DNA of 46,074 nt, taken from positions 1 through 46,074 of the IMG/VR virus record IMGVR_UViG_3300025154_000158. The stretch is one strand, 5' to 3'. A model generated the notes under the pieces. That model saw only the letters and a program-made list of their open reading frames with translations. It was not told where the DNA came from and made no database searches. Origin of the DNA: a virus. Below, in pieces: positions 22,057 to 28,020 of the stretch. Numbering within the stretch: the first letter of the stretch is position 1; every line of letters begins with the position of its first letter. Position numbers and translations under genes: made by a program.

Positions 22057-22132
22057 ACAAACGGTAGGCTTTGAACCTACAATCGGAGTATACAACGTAT
22101 GACTCCAATTCAGCGCCGTTCACCACGCTTGT
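22057..22132 (-). tRNA. tRNA-like element, anticodon unassigned (76 nt)
   Basis: Minus-strand ends ACAAGCG and CGTTTGT form a 7-bp acceptor stem (one G-U pair), followed inward by a perfect T-arm GTAGG-TTCAAAG-CCTAC. The anticodon-position stem GGAGT/ACTCC is perfect but closes a 12-nt loop instead of 7; inside it ATAC and GTAT can pair again. Removing five bases (CATAC) would leave a normal-size loop with TGT in the anticodon place, so a tRNA-Thr ancestor is possible. The D-arm is weak. No CCA is encoded. Confidence 0.5.
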
Positions 22133-22226
22133 ACATTACTACAATTTAGTGCATTCAATTTAATTGATGATGTGGCCTAATCATGTTCCACTGGCATGTG
22201 GTTATTATTGGTTTTGAAACAGTTGG

Positions 22227-22424
22227 CTACATGTACCAAAGACATGCGCTTGCGACATATCCACCGGAATACTCCGAGGAAGATTGTACGTTGCATGATA
22301 CTATGTTCGTGATCACTTCTATTGCATCGGGTAACACATATGCTACAACTACACCAAGTGCCATCACCACGACAATGAACATGCACAGTATCAATACAAA
22401 GACACCAAAATCATGTATTTTCAT
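22227..22424 (-). CDS. Small membrane protein
   Basis: A 65-residue protein with a long hydrophobic segment (about residues 6-32, very Val/Leu/Ile rich) and a polar, serine-rich C-terminus with two cysteines. AAAGGAGC precedes the ATG at 22424. It overlaps the upstream gene by 14 bp. Possibly an inner-membrane host-takeover protein; no family recognised. Confidence 0.6.
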   Translation of the reverse strand: MKIHDFGVFVLILCMFIVVVMALGVVVAYVLPDAIEVITNIVSCNVQSSSEYSGGYVASACLWYM

Positions 22425-22695
22425 TTGGGCTCCTTTTCGGTGCTCTTTTCTTAGGGGCATACGGTATACAGTAGTCGCTATGTACATGGTATTCACAAAC
22501 TTCACCACTTTTATTCTTCACTCTCACTACTCCAAAATCAGGAACTATTCCAAATTTCACGATTTTCTTGTCACAGTCACGTTGCCATGTGTCATGCTCA
22601 CGCAATTCCTTCACCAGCTCATTTTCTTCCTTTCTAAGTCTGGCGTGTGAATCCTTTGCGTACTGCTCAACAGTGAAGCGCATTTTAGTTGCCAT
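22411..22695 (-). CDS. Hypothetical charged protein
   Basis: A 94-residue protein with a helical charged first half and a basic, proline-rich tail. A run of A followed by AAGGAG precedes the ATG. It ends inside the following membrane-protein gene. Not recognised. Confidence 0.6.
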   Translation of the reverse strand: MATKMRFTVEQYAKDSHARLRKEENELVKELREHDTWQRDCDKKIVKFGIVPDFGVVRVKNKSGEVCEYHVHSDYCIPYAPKKRAPKRSPNENT

Positions 22696-22744
22696 GCTTT
22701 TTCTCCTTTTTTTTTTGTGTGTACAATTATCAAACTCGTACTTA

Positions 22745-22924
22745 CTATTTCTTCACCCTACGCTTCACAATCTTCATGGCTTTGTAGTCCCAATCATTCT
22801 CAGCGTACTCCCCACGCCGTGCTCTTGCCTCTTTCATCGTCTCCTCAGTGCACACACATTCAAATCCAGCACCATAATCCAACATCACGTCATACCTGTC
22901 CACAGTCTTCCGTACGTATTTCAT
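22745..22924 (-). CDS. Small basic hypothetical protein
   Basis: A 59-residue protein with a basic C-terminus and one CVC pair in the middle. AGGAGG lies 8 bases before the ATG at 22924; the ATG at 22930 is too close to it. It stands between two intergenic hairpins. Not recognised. Confidence 0.55.
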   Translation of the reverse strand: MKYVRKTVDRYDVMLDYGAGFECVCTEETMKEARARRGEYAENDWDYKAMKIVKRRVKK

Positions 22925-22949
22925 GCCCATGTCCTCCTACGAACTTCGC

Positions 22950-22970
22950 CGTGCACCATCAAAATGCACG
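22950..22970. repeat. Intergenic inverted repeat (6-bp stem)
   Basis: CGTGCA (22950-22955) and TGCACG (22965-22970) with a 9-nt loop, just upstream of the 59-residue gene on the minus strand. No other function visible. Confidence 0.45.
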
Positions 22971-23067
22971 ACAATTATCAATCTCATCGAAACCGATTCC
23001 ACGCAATCCATACACTGCAAATAGCCTGTGTTGACAAGACTAGCACCATATGAATCGTGTGCAAGCG

Positions 23068-23109
23068 ATAAGAGAGGCGCACCTCACCAGTAGAAATGCG
23101 CCCTCTTAT
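23068..23109. terminator. Terminator hairpin after the 23.1-23.7 kb gene
   Basis: ATAAGAGAGGCGCA (23068-23081) pairs with TGCGCCCTCTTAT (23097-23109), with one bulged base and a 15-nt loop. It lies 28 bp beyond the stop of the 182-residue protein on the minus strand. The T-run is short (CTTAT), so efficiency is uncertain. Confidence 0.65.
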
Positions 23110-23136
23110 GTGTGGCTCTTAGACCACCGTGCTCAA

Positions 23137-23685
23137 TCAATACTTTCCGTCTTCCTCGACTTCCACCGCAACCTCGCCACCTTCATCGGGTGTATCGGTC
23201 TCTTTTGGCAAATATCCAGTCCAGCCTTCGGGTGCATTCGCACCAGTCGCAACCAACTGGTAATCGGTCAAGTGAGGCTTGTCTGCATTGGGCACCGCCA
23301 CAATCCAAGCCCTCTCTTCAGGCTTCGCCTTTTTGATGCACTCAGTGACCAACAGACCGATGCGGTCTTTTCCGATTCCGTACTCAAGGTACACGTCCAT
23401 GCCCTTGACCACAGACCCGACACCACTGAACATGGCAAGGAACTGCTGTCTCAACGTCACACGCTGAGCCTTGGGTGCCCTCTCGTGCGCCACGCGCTCT
23501 TCACCAATCATCTTCTCGAAATCCTTGATTAACTGCTCGTCAAACGAGTTGACAATCAGAGATTTCACCGAAGTCCAGTTTGCACGTATGTTGCTCTTCA
23601 TACGAGCCCATTCAATCGCTCTCTCTTCTTTCTTCGCCTGAGCCAAAGCCTCTTTTTCAGTCAGTGTCAATTCTACTTCTGCCAT
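23137..23685 (-). CDS. Hypothetical early protein, strongly promoted
   Basis: A 182-residue protein: charged helical start, a conserved-looking central block (FDEQLIKDFEKMIGEERV), a beta-rich second half (VYLEYGIGKDRIGLLVTEC) and an acidic C-terminus (about the last 20 residues). The acidic tail resembles that of ssDNA-binding proteins, but no OB motif is evident. It is a single-gene unit, with its own sigma-70 promoter at 23760-23788 and a terminator hairpin at 23068-23109, suggesting high early expression. The ATG at 23685 follows AAGGAA. Role unknown. Confidence 0.7.
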   Translation of the reverse strand: MAEVELTLTEKEALAQAKKEERAIEWARMKSNIRANWTSVKSLIVNSFDEQLIKDFEKMIGEERVAHERAPKAQRVTLRQQFLAMFSGVGSVVKGMDVYLEYGIGKDRIGLLVTECIKKAKPEERAWIVAVPNADKPHLTDYQLVATGANAPEGWTGYLPKETDTPDEGGEVAVEVEEDGKY

Positions 23686-23759
23686 TTGTTTTTCTTCCTT
23701 GTTCAATACCATATTCTTTGAAGCGGTCAACGACCACTTTTTTCTCTGATTACAATTAT

Positions 23760-23788
23760 ATACTAGCACCTATGTACCATATTGTCAA
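23760..23788 (-). promoter_or_regulatory. Sigma-70 promoter TTGACA-N17-TAGTAT with extended -10
   Basis: On the minus strand a perfect TTGACA (23783-23788), 17 bp spacer ending in TGC, and TAGTAT (23760-23765). It lies about 75 bp upstream of the ATG at 23685. The TGC before the -10 box is shared with the 12.37-kb promoter. Confidence 0.8.
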
Positions 23789-23973
23789 TACTGAATTTCA
23801 ATTATTTTATATGCTGGACACAGGGTGCAGATGCTGTACGTCTATTCTTGACAGAATGCTGGAATGTGTCAGGAATAGACAACCATCGGAACGTGCTGTA
23901 CAATTATCTAACTGGTGCATGCAATGCTTGGAACGTGATGCACTGCATAGTGTGCAGGATGTGCGTTGCAGGA

Positions 23974-23993
23974 TGTGTGGTGCACGCCACACA
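23974..23993. repeat. Inverted repeat (7-bp stem)
   Basis: TGTGTGG (23974-23980) and CCACACA (23987-23993) around TGCACG, in non-coding DNA; one of several hairpins built on GTGTGG/CACGCC-type sequence. Confidence 0.5.
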
Positions 23994-24244
23994 GTAGTGT
24001 AAATTCTGATTTGTGTGCAATAAGATTCTTTTTTCTATTCACGATGAGTGAACGATGCACACCGCACGCCACGTTGTCAAAATAGGCTGGCATTTTGAAC
24101 GTGACACTCCCTATATAGGGCTCGGAAAAGCTTGAAAAGACCTTATCCAATCATTGATGTAAATGTAGTCAATATATAGATTTAAATCATTGATTTTAAC
24201 TTGGCATGTGTTAACTAATTGGTGATATACTGAAAGGACACAAA

Positions 24245-24408
24245 AGTCACACCGTGTCACACTTTTGGTCTCGTAAGTCTATATAGTGCAATGAGTTGCG
24301 AGCGTGTGACAGATGTGACAACTGTGACAGGGGTTCAAAATTTAGGTACGCTTTACTTATAAGACTTGAAAAATGACCCCCCATGTCACATTTGGTGCAC
24401 TTGTCACA
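24245..24408. repeat. Iteron-like TGTGACA array
   Basis: TGTGACA occurs three times in direct order at 24305, 24314 and 24323 (9-bp period). Its complement TGTCACA occurs at 24255, 24384 and 24402 (the last two 18 bp apart), with a one-base variant at 24245. Within this array CAAAAGT and ACTTTTG (24241-24247, 24261-24267) form a further inverted repeat. Regular spacing near one helical turn suggests binding sites for a replication initiator or regulator. Confidence 0.65.
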
Positions 24409-24719
24409 CGGCGTGTATCTCTTGTCGCCATATACATTTACCTCGTCAACTTTATTCCCATCGAACAGTTGTACATTTCATTTAAATACCGTGTTCTCAA
24501 GTACCACTCTACTAGTTTCTTTACAATACCAAACGCTTGAATATTTGTGCAGTTTAACTTCACTTTCTATATGCTTGTATTAAAGAAAAATAGCCAAACC
24601 CCTCCCTTATAGAAATGAACGTGGCGTGCGTTGTGCATTGTGTATCCTGCATCACATGATGTTTGTCATGCTTAGTAGGCTGTGTGTCGTGCATCACACG
24701 CCATTTGATAGTTGTCTGG

Positions 24720-24745
24720 TGGCGTGCACTGTGTGCCACACGCCA
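24720..24745. repeat. Inverted repeat TGGCGTG/CACGCCA
   Basis: TGGCGTG (24720-24726) and CACGCCA (24739-24745), 12-nt loop, immediately downstream (minus strand) of the 123-residue gene; T-poor terminator or binding site. Confidence 0.5.
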
Positions 24746-24751
24746 TTACTA

Positions 24752-25123
24752 CTAGGATATTGTCACAGAAACAGTTCCATCACCTAGTATTAATTGTCGG
24801 GTGGTGAGCGACACTTGACACCTGTCATAGTCCATCATCACGTTAAGTGATAGTCTCCCGATGATATGCACTATGAGCAATGAGTCGTCAATGAGCACAC
24901 TGTACTTGTCGGCTTGATAATTGTCAACCGTTCCGTCACGTCTTTTGACTTTGATTGACACATGGCGTGTGTCGGTAAACGTGTGGCGTGTATAGGTGAA
25001 CCCCTTGGGTTCGCCATCGCTTACAACGTATGGGAATCGTTTGTACACCTTGCCGTGTTTGTACTCGGCTTCGTTTACAAGAAAGTGCTCTGCAATCGTG
25101 TGTAGTGTGCTGTCATTACTCAT
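24752..25123 (-). CDS. Hypothetical early protein
   Basis: A 123-residue, beta-rich soluble protein without recognised motifs. GGAGG lies 9 bases before the ATG at 25123, inside the end of the preceding gene (8-bp overlap). It is the last gene of the small early cluster 24752-27205, whose members are short and Thr/Asn/Ile rich compared with the replication genes. Confidence 0.6.
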   Translation of the reverse strand: MSNDSTLHTIAEHFLVNEAEYKHGKVYKRFPYVVSDGEPKGFTYTRHTFTDTRHVSIKVKRRDGTVDNYQADKYSVLIDDSLLIVHIIGRLSLNVMMDYDRCQVSLTTRQLILGDGTVSVTIS

Positions 25124-25565
25124 TCCAATCAACCTCCATTTCAAAAGAGTAGTCCTTTCCAAGGCATTGTGAGAGTGCGCCATATCCGAATCCTAAACCG
25201 CTGTGATAGTTTGTTGGTAGGTCACAAACTAGTGGTGTCGTGCCATGATAGAGAATGTTGTTGCTACGTGTGAATCGTTCCATCTGGTGGATAGGTTCAA
25301 GCACGTCAACGATGTCATTCAATCGCTTGATAGTGGTTGGCGAGCACCACCCGCCATTGGTGATAGTGATTGCGTTGTTGCCATGTGACGACCACGTTAC
25401 GGTGCACAGCACAGTGTCATACATGGTGATAGTGATTACATTGTCGTACACCGTCTTTCCATTGTATTCGTGTGACGGTGTCGTGTGTTGCACGTGCATG
25501 TACGGATAGCGTGCACGCAATGCCTTAGCGTTGCTTAGGATAGTGTTGAATTGTGATTGTGTCAT
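25116..25565 (-). CDS. Small early phage protein with GGW..TT.KRLN motif
   Basis: A 149-residue protein. Its centre has beta strands with VTWSSHGNNAITITNGGW followed by SPTTIKRLNDI, a pattern resembling unnamed phage proteins with GGW-x-T-x-TTK-x-RIN. A start region like SQFNTILSNAKALRARYP also fits that type. Function unknown. Its ATG overlaps the stop of the preceding gene (TAATG), so the two are coupled. Confidence 0.6.
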   Translation of the reverse strand: MTQSQFNTILSNAKALRARYPYMHVQHTTPSHEYNGKTVYDNVITITMYDTVLCTVTWSSHGNNAITITNGGWCSPTTIKRLNDIVDVLEPIHQMERFTRSNNILYHGTTPLVCDLPTNYHSGLGFGYGALSQCLGKDYSFEMEVDWNE

Positions 25566-25897
25566 TATAAACCTGCCTTGTGTTCGATGTTGATAGTGCT
25601 GATAGTGAACGTGTCATGATTCTTTCCAGTGTAGCGATATTCAGCGTGTAGCGTGCCAATAGTAGGTGTCAAGTAGTGATACTTCAATGACCAAAGGTGA
25701 CGGAACATTGCTTGAATACTGGCGTTATCCGTGCGTATCTCTATCATGTTGGAATAGACTACGAGAGTAGCACTATCATTTTGCATGATATGATACTGTT
25801 GATACAGTCCAGTACTCTGATATTTTGTGATGAACTCTTTTAACACGTTCTGTTCAATCAGTGATTTGACCGCACTCTGTACTTGTTTCTTTGTCAT
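25565..25897 (-). CDS. Small early phage protein
   Basis: A 110-residue protein, helical start (residues 1-25), then several beta strands. The strand-helix order (LVVYSNMIEIRTDNASIQAM) parallels that of its neighbours at 25116 and 25912, so the three may be distant paralogues. AAAGAGAGG precedes the ATG. Not recognised. Confidence 0.55.
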   Translation of the reverse strand: MTKKQVQSAVKSLIEQNVLKEFITKYQSTGLYQQYHIMQNDSATLVVYSNMIEIRTDNASIQAMFRHLWSLKYHYLTPTIGTLHAEYRYTGKNHDTFTISTINIEHKAGL

Positions 25898-25911
25898 TTG
25901 CTTGCCTCTCT

Positions 25912-26256
25912 TTATAAATAGTAGCGGTTTGAATCCAGTACAATAGTGTACACGAGTCCATTAGTATGCTGAATAGTACCAGATTTGATAAGTTTGTCTT
26001 TCTCTAGTGTACGTCCACACCAACTAGTAAAGCCGTATTCCTGCATAAAGTTGTACACATGACGTTTAGTAGTGTTTGAATAGTCGTAGTGTGGAAATAG
26101 CGTTACCGTGCGCAATTTGCTATCAATTACTACGCACAAGGAATTGTACGAACGCAACGCTGTCAAGCTGTTAATCCGTGTTGTGGCGTGCGTGTTGTGG
26201 CGTTTGTTAGTCATTGTCTGCATACTGCTGATGGTACAGAATTCTTCTCTTGTCAT
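25912..26256 (-). CDS. Small early phage protein
   Basis: A 114-residue basic protein with strands VVIDSKLRTVTLFPHYDY then NTTKRHVYNFMQEYG, reminiscent of the GGW-TTK-RIN type seen next door. The leader AGAGAGGTACTATT before the ATG closely matches that of the 26360-26752 gene. Function unknown. Confidence 0.55.
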   Translation of the reverse strand: MTREEFCTISSMQTMTNKRHNTHATTRINSLTALRSYNSLCVVIDSKLRTVTLFPHYDYSNTTKRHVYNFMQEYGFTSWCGRTLEKDKLIKSGTIQHTNGLVYTIVLDSNRYYL

Positions 26257-26280
26257 AATAGTACCTCTCTGTTAGTGATT

Positions 26281-26297
26281 ATTCCATCAGATGGAAT
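26281..26297. repeat. Palindrome upstream of the 26.26-kb gene
   Basis: ATTCCAT-CAG-ATGGAAT, 7-bp arms, 25 bp upstream of the ATG at 26256; operator or leader hairpin. Confidence 0.45.
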
Positions 26298-26359
26298 TCT
26301 AAGCACGCCATGTAATGAGCATGGATTACAGCATGTTTACTGTTGCGTGCTTTATTGTG

Positions 26360-26752
26360 CTACATTACGAGTCTGATTGGTTCGTCCATCCAAGTAGTGT
26401 ATATCCAGATTCCAACGAACTTTTCATGATGCAAATAGGTGTCAAACTCGATTGATTTGATGCATTCCCATGGTATTGATGGAATAGCAAAGAGTGCGTG
26501 ACAGCGTGACGATGCCATTAATCCGTTGTCCGTGCACGTTACGGATATGCCATTACTGTACACTTGTTCGCCAAAGGTAGTCCATGAATTGGTTGGAATG
26601 TTAGTCATTCTAGGGAACATTTCACGCAATTCTAGGATAGCGTTGCCCAAATTGAACTTACTGTAGCAATCTGTTTCTGTGGTATCCGTCCATACCTTTA
26701 CTTTTCCGACAACAATGTTGTCCTGCTGATAGTCCGTTACATTCTTAAGCAT
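26360..26752 (-). CDS. Small early phage protein
   Basis: A 130-residue beta-rich protein with aromatic residues clustered in the C-terminal third (GIWIYTTWMDEPIRLVM end). AGAGAGGTACTACA precedes the ATG, nearly the same leader as at 26256. No family recognised. Confidence 0.55.
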   Translation of the reverse strand: MLKNVTDYQQDNIVVGKVKVWTDTTETDCYSKFNLGNAILELREMFPRMTNIPTNSWTTFGEQVYSNGISVTCTDNGLMASSRCHALFAIPSIPWECIKSIEFDTYLHHEKFVGIWIYTTWMDEPIRLVM

Positions 26753-26767
26753 TGTAGTACCTCTCTT

Positions 26768-26959
26768 TTAGTATGTTACGATAGTATTTGGTTGACCTTT
26801 GTAGTGGTCAATAATAGCCTGTCTTGTGCCGATAGCGTCTTCTTTGGAATCCGTGTAGTACGTTGCGCTTTCGTCCAGCTTCCCATTAACATACACCGTT
26901 ACCCTATATTCGTTCAATGCTGGATTGCGCTTTACTTTGCATATCCTCACATTATCCAT
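26768..26959 (-). CDS. Small early protein
   Basis: A 63-residue protein with a three-strand/one-helix look (EYRVTVYVNGKL, then DSKEDAIGTRQAIIDHY). AAGAGAGG precedes the ATG by 6-7 bases. A 7-bp hairpin (26975-26991) lies just upstream of the ribosome site. Not recognised. Confidence 0.55.
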   Translation of the reverse strand: MDNVRICKVKRNPALNEYRVTVYVNGKLDESATYYTDSKEDAIGTRQAIIDHYKGQPNTIVTY

Positions 26960-26974
26960 ATTTGTCCTCTCTTT

Positions 26975-27007
26975 ACATGCCTATGGCATGTTGTGCAGAC
27001 TGCGCAA
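26975..27007. promoter_or_regulatory. Tandem hairpins upstream of the 63-residue gene
   Basis: ACATGCC-TAT-GGCATGT (26975-26991) is a perfect 7-bp stem with a 3-nt loop. The overlapping TTGTGC/GCGCAA (26991-26996, 27002-27007) forms a second stem, so the two compete over a few bases. They lie between two genes on the minus strand and could control expression or processing. Confidence 0.5.
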
Positions 27008-27025
27008 CAGTGATAACCTACCTAC

Positions 27026-27205
27026 CTACCAATCAATTCCTATACCAGACTTTTCAAATTCTTCGTTTAAATCAATAACTTCGGGCTCTTGCTTTTCAGC
27101 ACTATCAAAAGCTATATCAATAAGCATATTCATAATAAGTTTGTCTATAGCTCTTGAGAAGTTTTCAAATGCTACTTTATTGGCGCAATCCACACAACAC
27201 GCCAT
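27026..27205 (-). CDS. Very small acidic protein with CC..C cluster
   Basis: A 59-residue frame from ATG 27205 to TAG 27026. It starts with three cysteines (residues 3, 4 and 7), continues as a helix with Phe/Leu/Ile spacing (FENFSRAIDKLIMNML) and ends acidic. Composition looks like a real protein, and it fills the space between the early promoter and the next gene. No good Shine-Dalgarno is visible, so confidence is moderate. Confidence 0.5.
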   Translation of the reverse strand: MACCVDCANKVAFENFSRAIDKLIMNMLIDIAFDSAEKQEPEVIDLNEEFEKSGIGIDW

Positions 27206-27254
27206 TATGTGTTGTGTTTCTAACTATGCATATTCACTGTTGTTAGGTGAATAA

Positions 27255-27273
27255 ATCCTGTATTCTAGGATTG
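27255..27273. repeat. Hairpin AATCCT/AGGATT
   Basis: AATCCT (27255-27260) and AGGATT (27268-27273) around a 7-nt loop in the leader of the early transcript; possible attenuator. Confidence 0.4.
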
Positions 27274-27482
27274 TAACGTATGCTTATAGCATTTGTTACT
27301 GTTCGTTTGTCGATTGCCCCACCCTATTACTTGCGCCTGTCACATGCGGTGTATTTCCGGTTTCGGGGAAACCCTTTCAATTCAGTCCAACAGCCTTGGT
27401 TTGCGTGTTGTCTGTAACGGTGTGTGTCGCACGGCCTTGGATGTTTTGCCTGCATCCGTCACCGCCTGTCGTCTGGTATTGT

Positions 27483-27491
27483 CTAACCCAT
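27483..27491 (-). CDS. Two-codon minigene (Met-Gly-stop)
   Basis: ATG GGT TAG on the minus strand, preceded 8 bases upstream by GAGGAGG and about 20 bases downstream of the expected start of transcription from a near-consensus promoter. Everything needed for strong initiation is present, yet the frame stops after two codons. It may be a regulatory minigene, a leader peptide or a gene inactivated by a frameshift (a shifted frame stays open for about 35 codons). Confidence 0.45.
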   Translation of the reverse strand: MG

Positions 27492-27517
27492 GGCTATCGC
27501 CTCCTCTATCTGAATAT

Positions 27518-27546
27518 AGTATACTCTATCTCACTTCAGATGTCAA
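27518..27546 (-). promoter_or_regulatory. Strong early promoter TTGACA-N17-TATACT
   Basis: On the minus strand a perfect TTGACA (27541-27546), 17 bp spacer, and TATACT (27518-27523). It faces the early gene cluster 24752-27205. A 14-bp palindrome (27556-27569) lies 9 bp upstream of the -35 box. Confidence 0.88.
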
Positions 27547-27555
27547 TAGTAATTA

Positions 27556-27569
27556 TTGAAATATTTCAA
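27556..27569. promoter_or_regulatory. 14-bp perfect palindrome upstream of early promoter
   Basis: TTGAAATATTTCAA is its own reverse complement and sits immediately upstream of the early -35 box, a usual place for an activator or repressor dimer. Confidence 0.5.
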
Positions 27570-27687
27570 ATATTTTTATAAAACGACCTTGACAAACGTG
27601 AACACAGGCGCAGGGCCTCGTTGCCGTGCGTCAATTATTTTTTATTTTTTATATAATATAGTATAGCGTATACCACTTATAGCTGTC

Positions 27688-27757
27688 GGGTGGCGCACGC
27701 CATTTGCTGACCTTATCATAACACAATGGGTGTCGCACGCCATTTGCTGACCTTATC
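27688..27757. repeat. 30-bp direct repeat, 40-bp period
   Basis: The units 27688-27717 and 27728-27757 differ at one base (G or T at the sixth position) and contain CGCACGCCATTTGCTGACC. They lie beside an AT-rich run (about 27626-27665). Shorter related CACGCCATTTG motifs occur at 24695 and 24737. Possible initiator or regulator binding sites. Confidence 0.75.
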
Positions 27758-27805
27758 CAAACATTGATTGAACAGCACCCAACGCTCATTATCTTCATCA
27801 ATGCT

Positions 27806-27834
27806 TTGTAAAGACTGTAGTTTGGATGTATAAC
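27806..27834 (+). promoter_or_regulatory. Promoter TTGTAA-N17-TATAAC with conserved leader
   Basis: TTGTAA (27806-27811), 17 bp, TATAAC (27829-27834). Boxes and spacer (GACTGTAGTTTGGATG) closely match the minus-strand promoter at 4557-4585. It precedes the late operon, upstream of a second promoter at 27972. Confidence 0.6.
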
Positions 27835-27905
27835 TACACCACCGAGCCTGAGTTAAAGCTCCAATCATTGATTTGGCATGTTGAGGAAAGGTCATGCCAG
27901 CTTTT
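27835..27905 (+). ncRNA. Short leader RNA element ending in a terminator-like hairpin
   Basis: Downstream of the promoter come CCACC, a GAGC/GCTC stem, the block AATCATTGATTTGGCATG and then TGAGGAAAGGTCA. TGGCATG (27874-27880) and CATGCCA (27893-27899) form a stem with a 12-nt loop followed by TTTT at 27902-27905. The product would be a short RNA of about 65 nt, or a leader controlled by antitermination. Block spacing is identical to the 4.5-kb leader. Confidence 0.5.
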
Positions 27906-27971
27906 GATGATTGTCACCACAAAAGATAGCCGTTATCACGTACATATTTCGCATCTGTGTCAGAATCGGTA

Positions 27972-28000
27972 TTGACTTATACATGCTTGTGTCGTACACT
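27972..28000 (+). promoter_or_regulatory. Late-operon promoter TTGACT-N17-TACACT
   Basis: TTGACT (27972-27977), 17 bp spacer, TACACT (27995-28000), then GAGGTGG at 28007-28013 and the first late gene at 28021. Confidence 0.8.
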
Positions 28001-28020
28001 GTAGATGAGGTGGAATACCC

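Larger units (their letters stand above)
23686..24751. other. Gene-free region with repeats (candidate origin/regulatory zone)
   Basis: No convincing gene lies here on either strand. It holds the promoter for the 182-residue protein, an inverted repeat at 23974-23993, two copies of the ATCATTGAT motif at 24141-24195, an iteron-like TGTGACA array at 24245-24408, a Cys-containing open frame without a start (about 24246-24500, minus), and inverted repeats built on GGCGTG/CACGCC at 24720-24745. Confidence 0.6.
27206..28020. other. Divergent control region between early and late operons
   Basis: Contains no convincing protein gene beyond a two-codon minigene. It holds, left to right: a leader of about 300 nt with hairpins (27255-27273; GGTTTC/GAAACC near 27359), an early leftward promoter (27518-27546), a 14-bp palindrome (27556-27569), an AT-rich run (about 27626-27665), a 30-bp direct repeat (27688-27757), the promoter-leader element (27806-27905) and the late promoter (27972-28000). 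Confidence 0.7.

Noticed and set aside
24246-24500. Minus-strand open frame encoding a CDKCTKC cluster and repeated LSQLSHLSH
   Set aside because: It has no start codon with a ribosome site, is preceded by an in-frame TGA, and the repeated part is just the translated TGTGACA iterons. A decayed gene cannot be excluded.
27293-27559. 88-codon plus-strand frame in the divergent control region
   Set aside because: No ribosome site, atypical composition, and it runs through the strong minus-strand promoter and palindrome.
27688-27757. CRISPR array
   Set aside because: Only two direct copies with a 10-bp gap; no spacer-length intervals and no cas genes.
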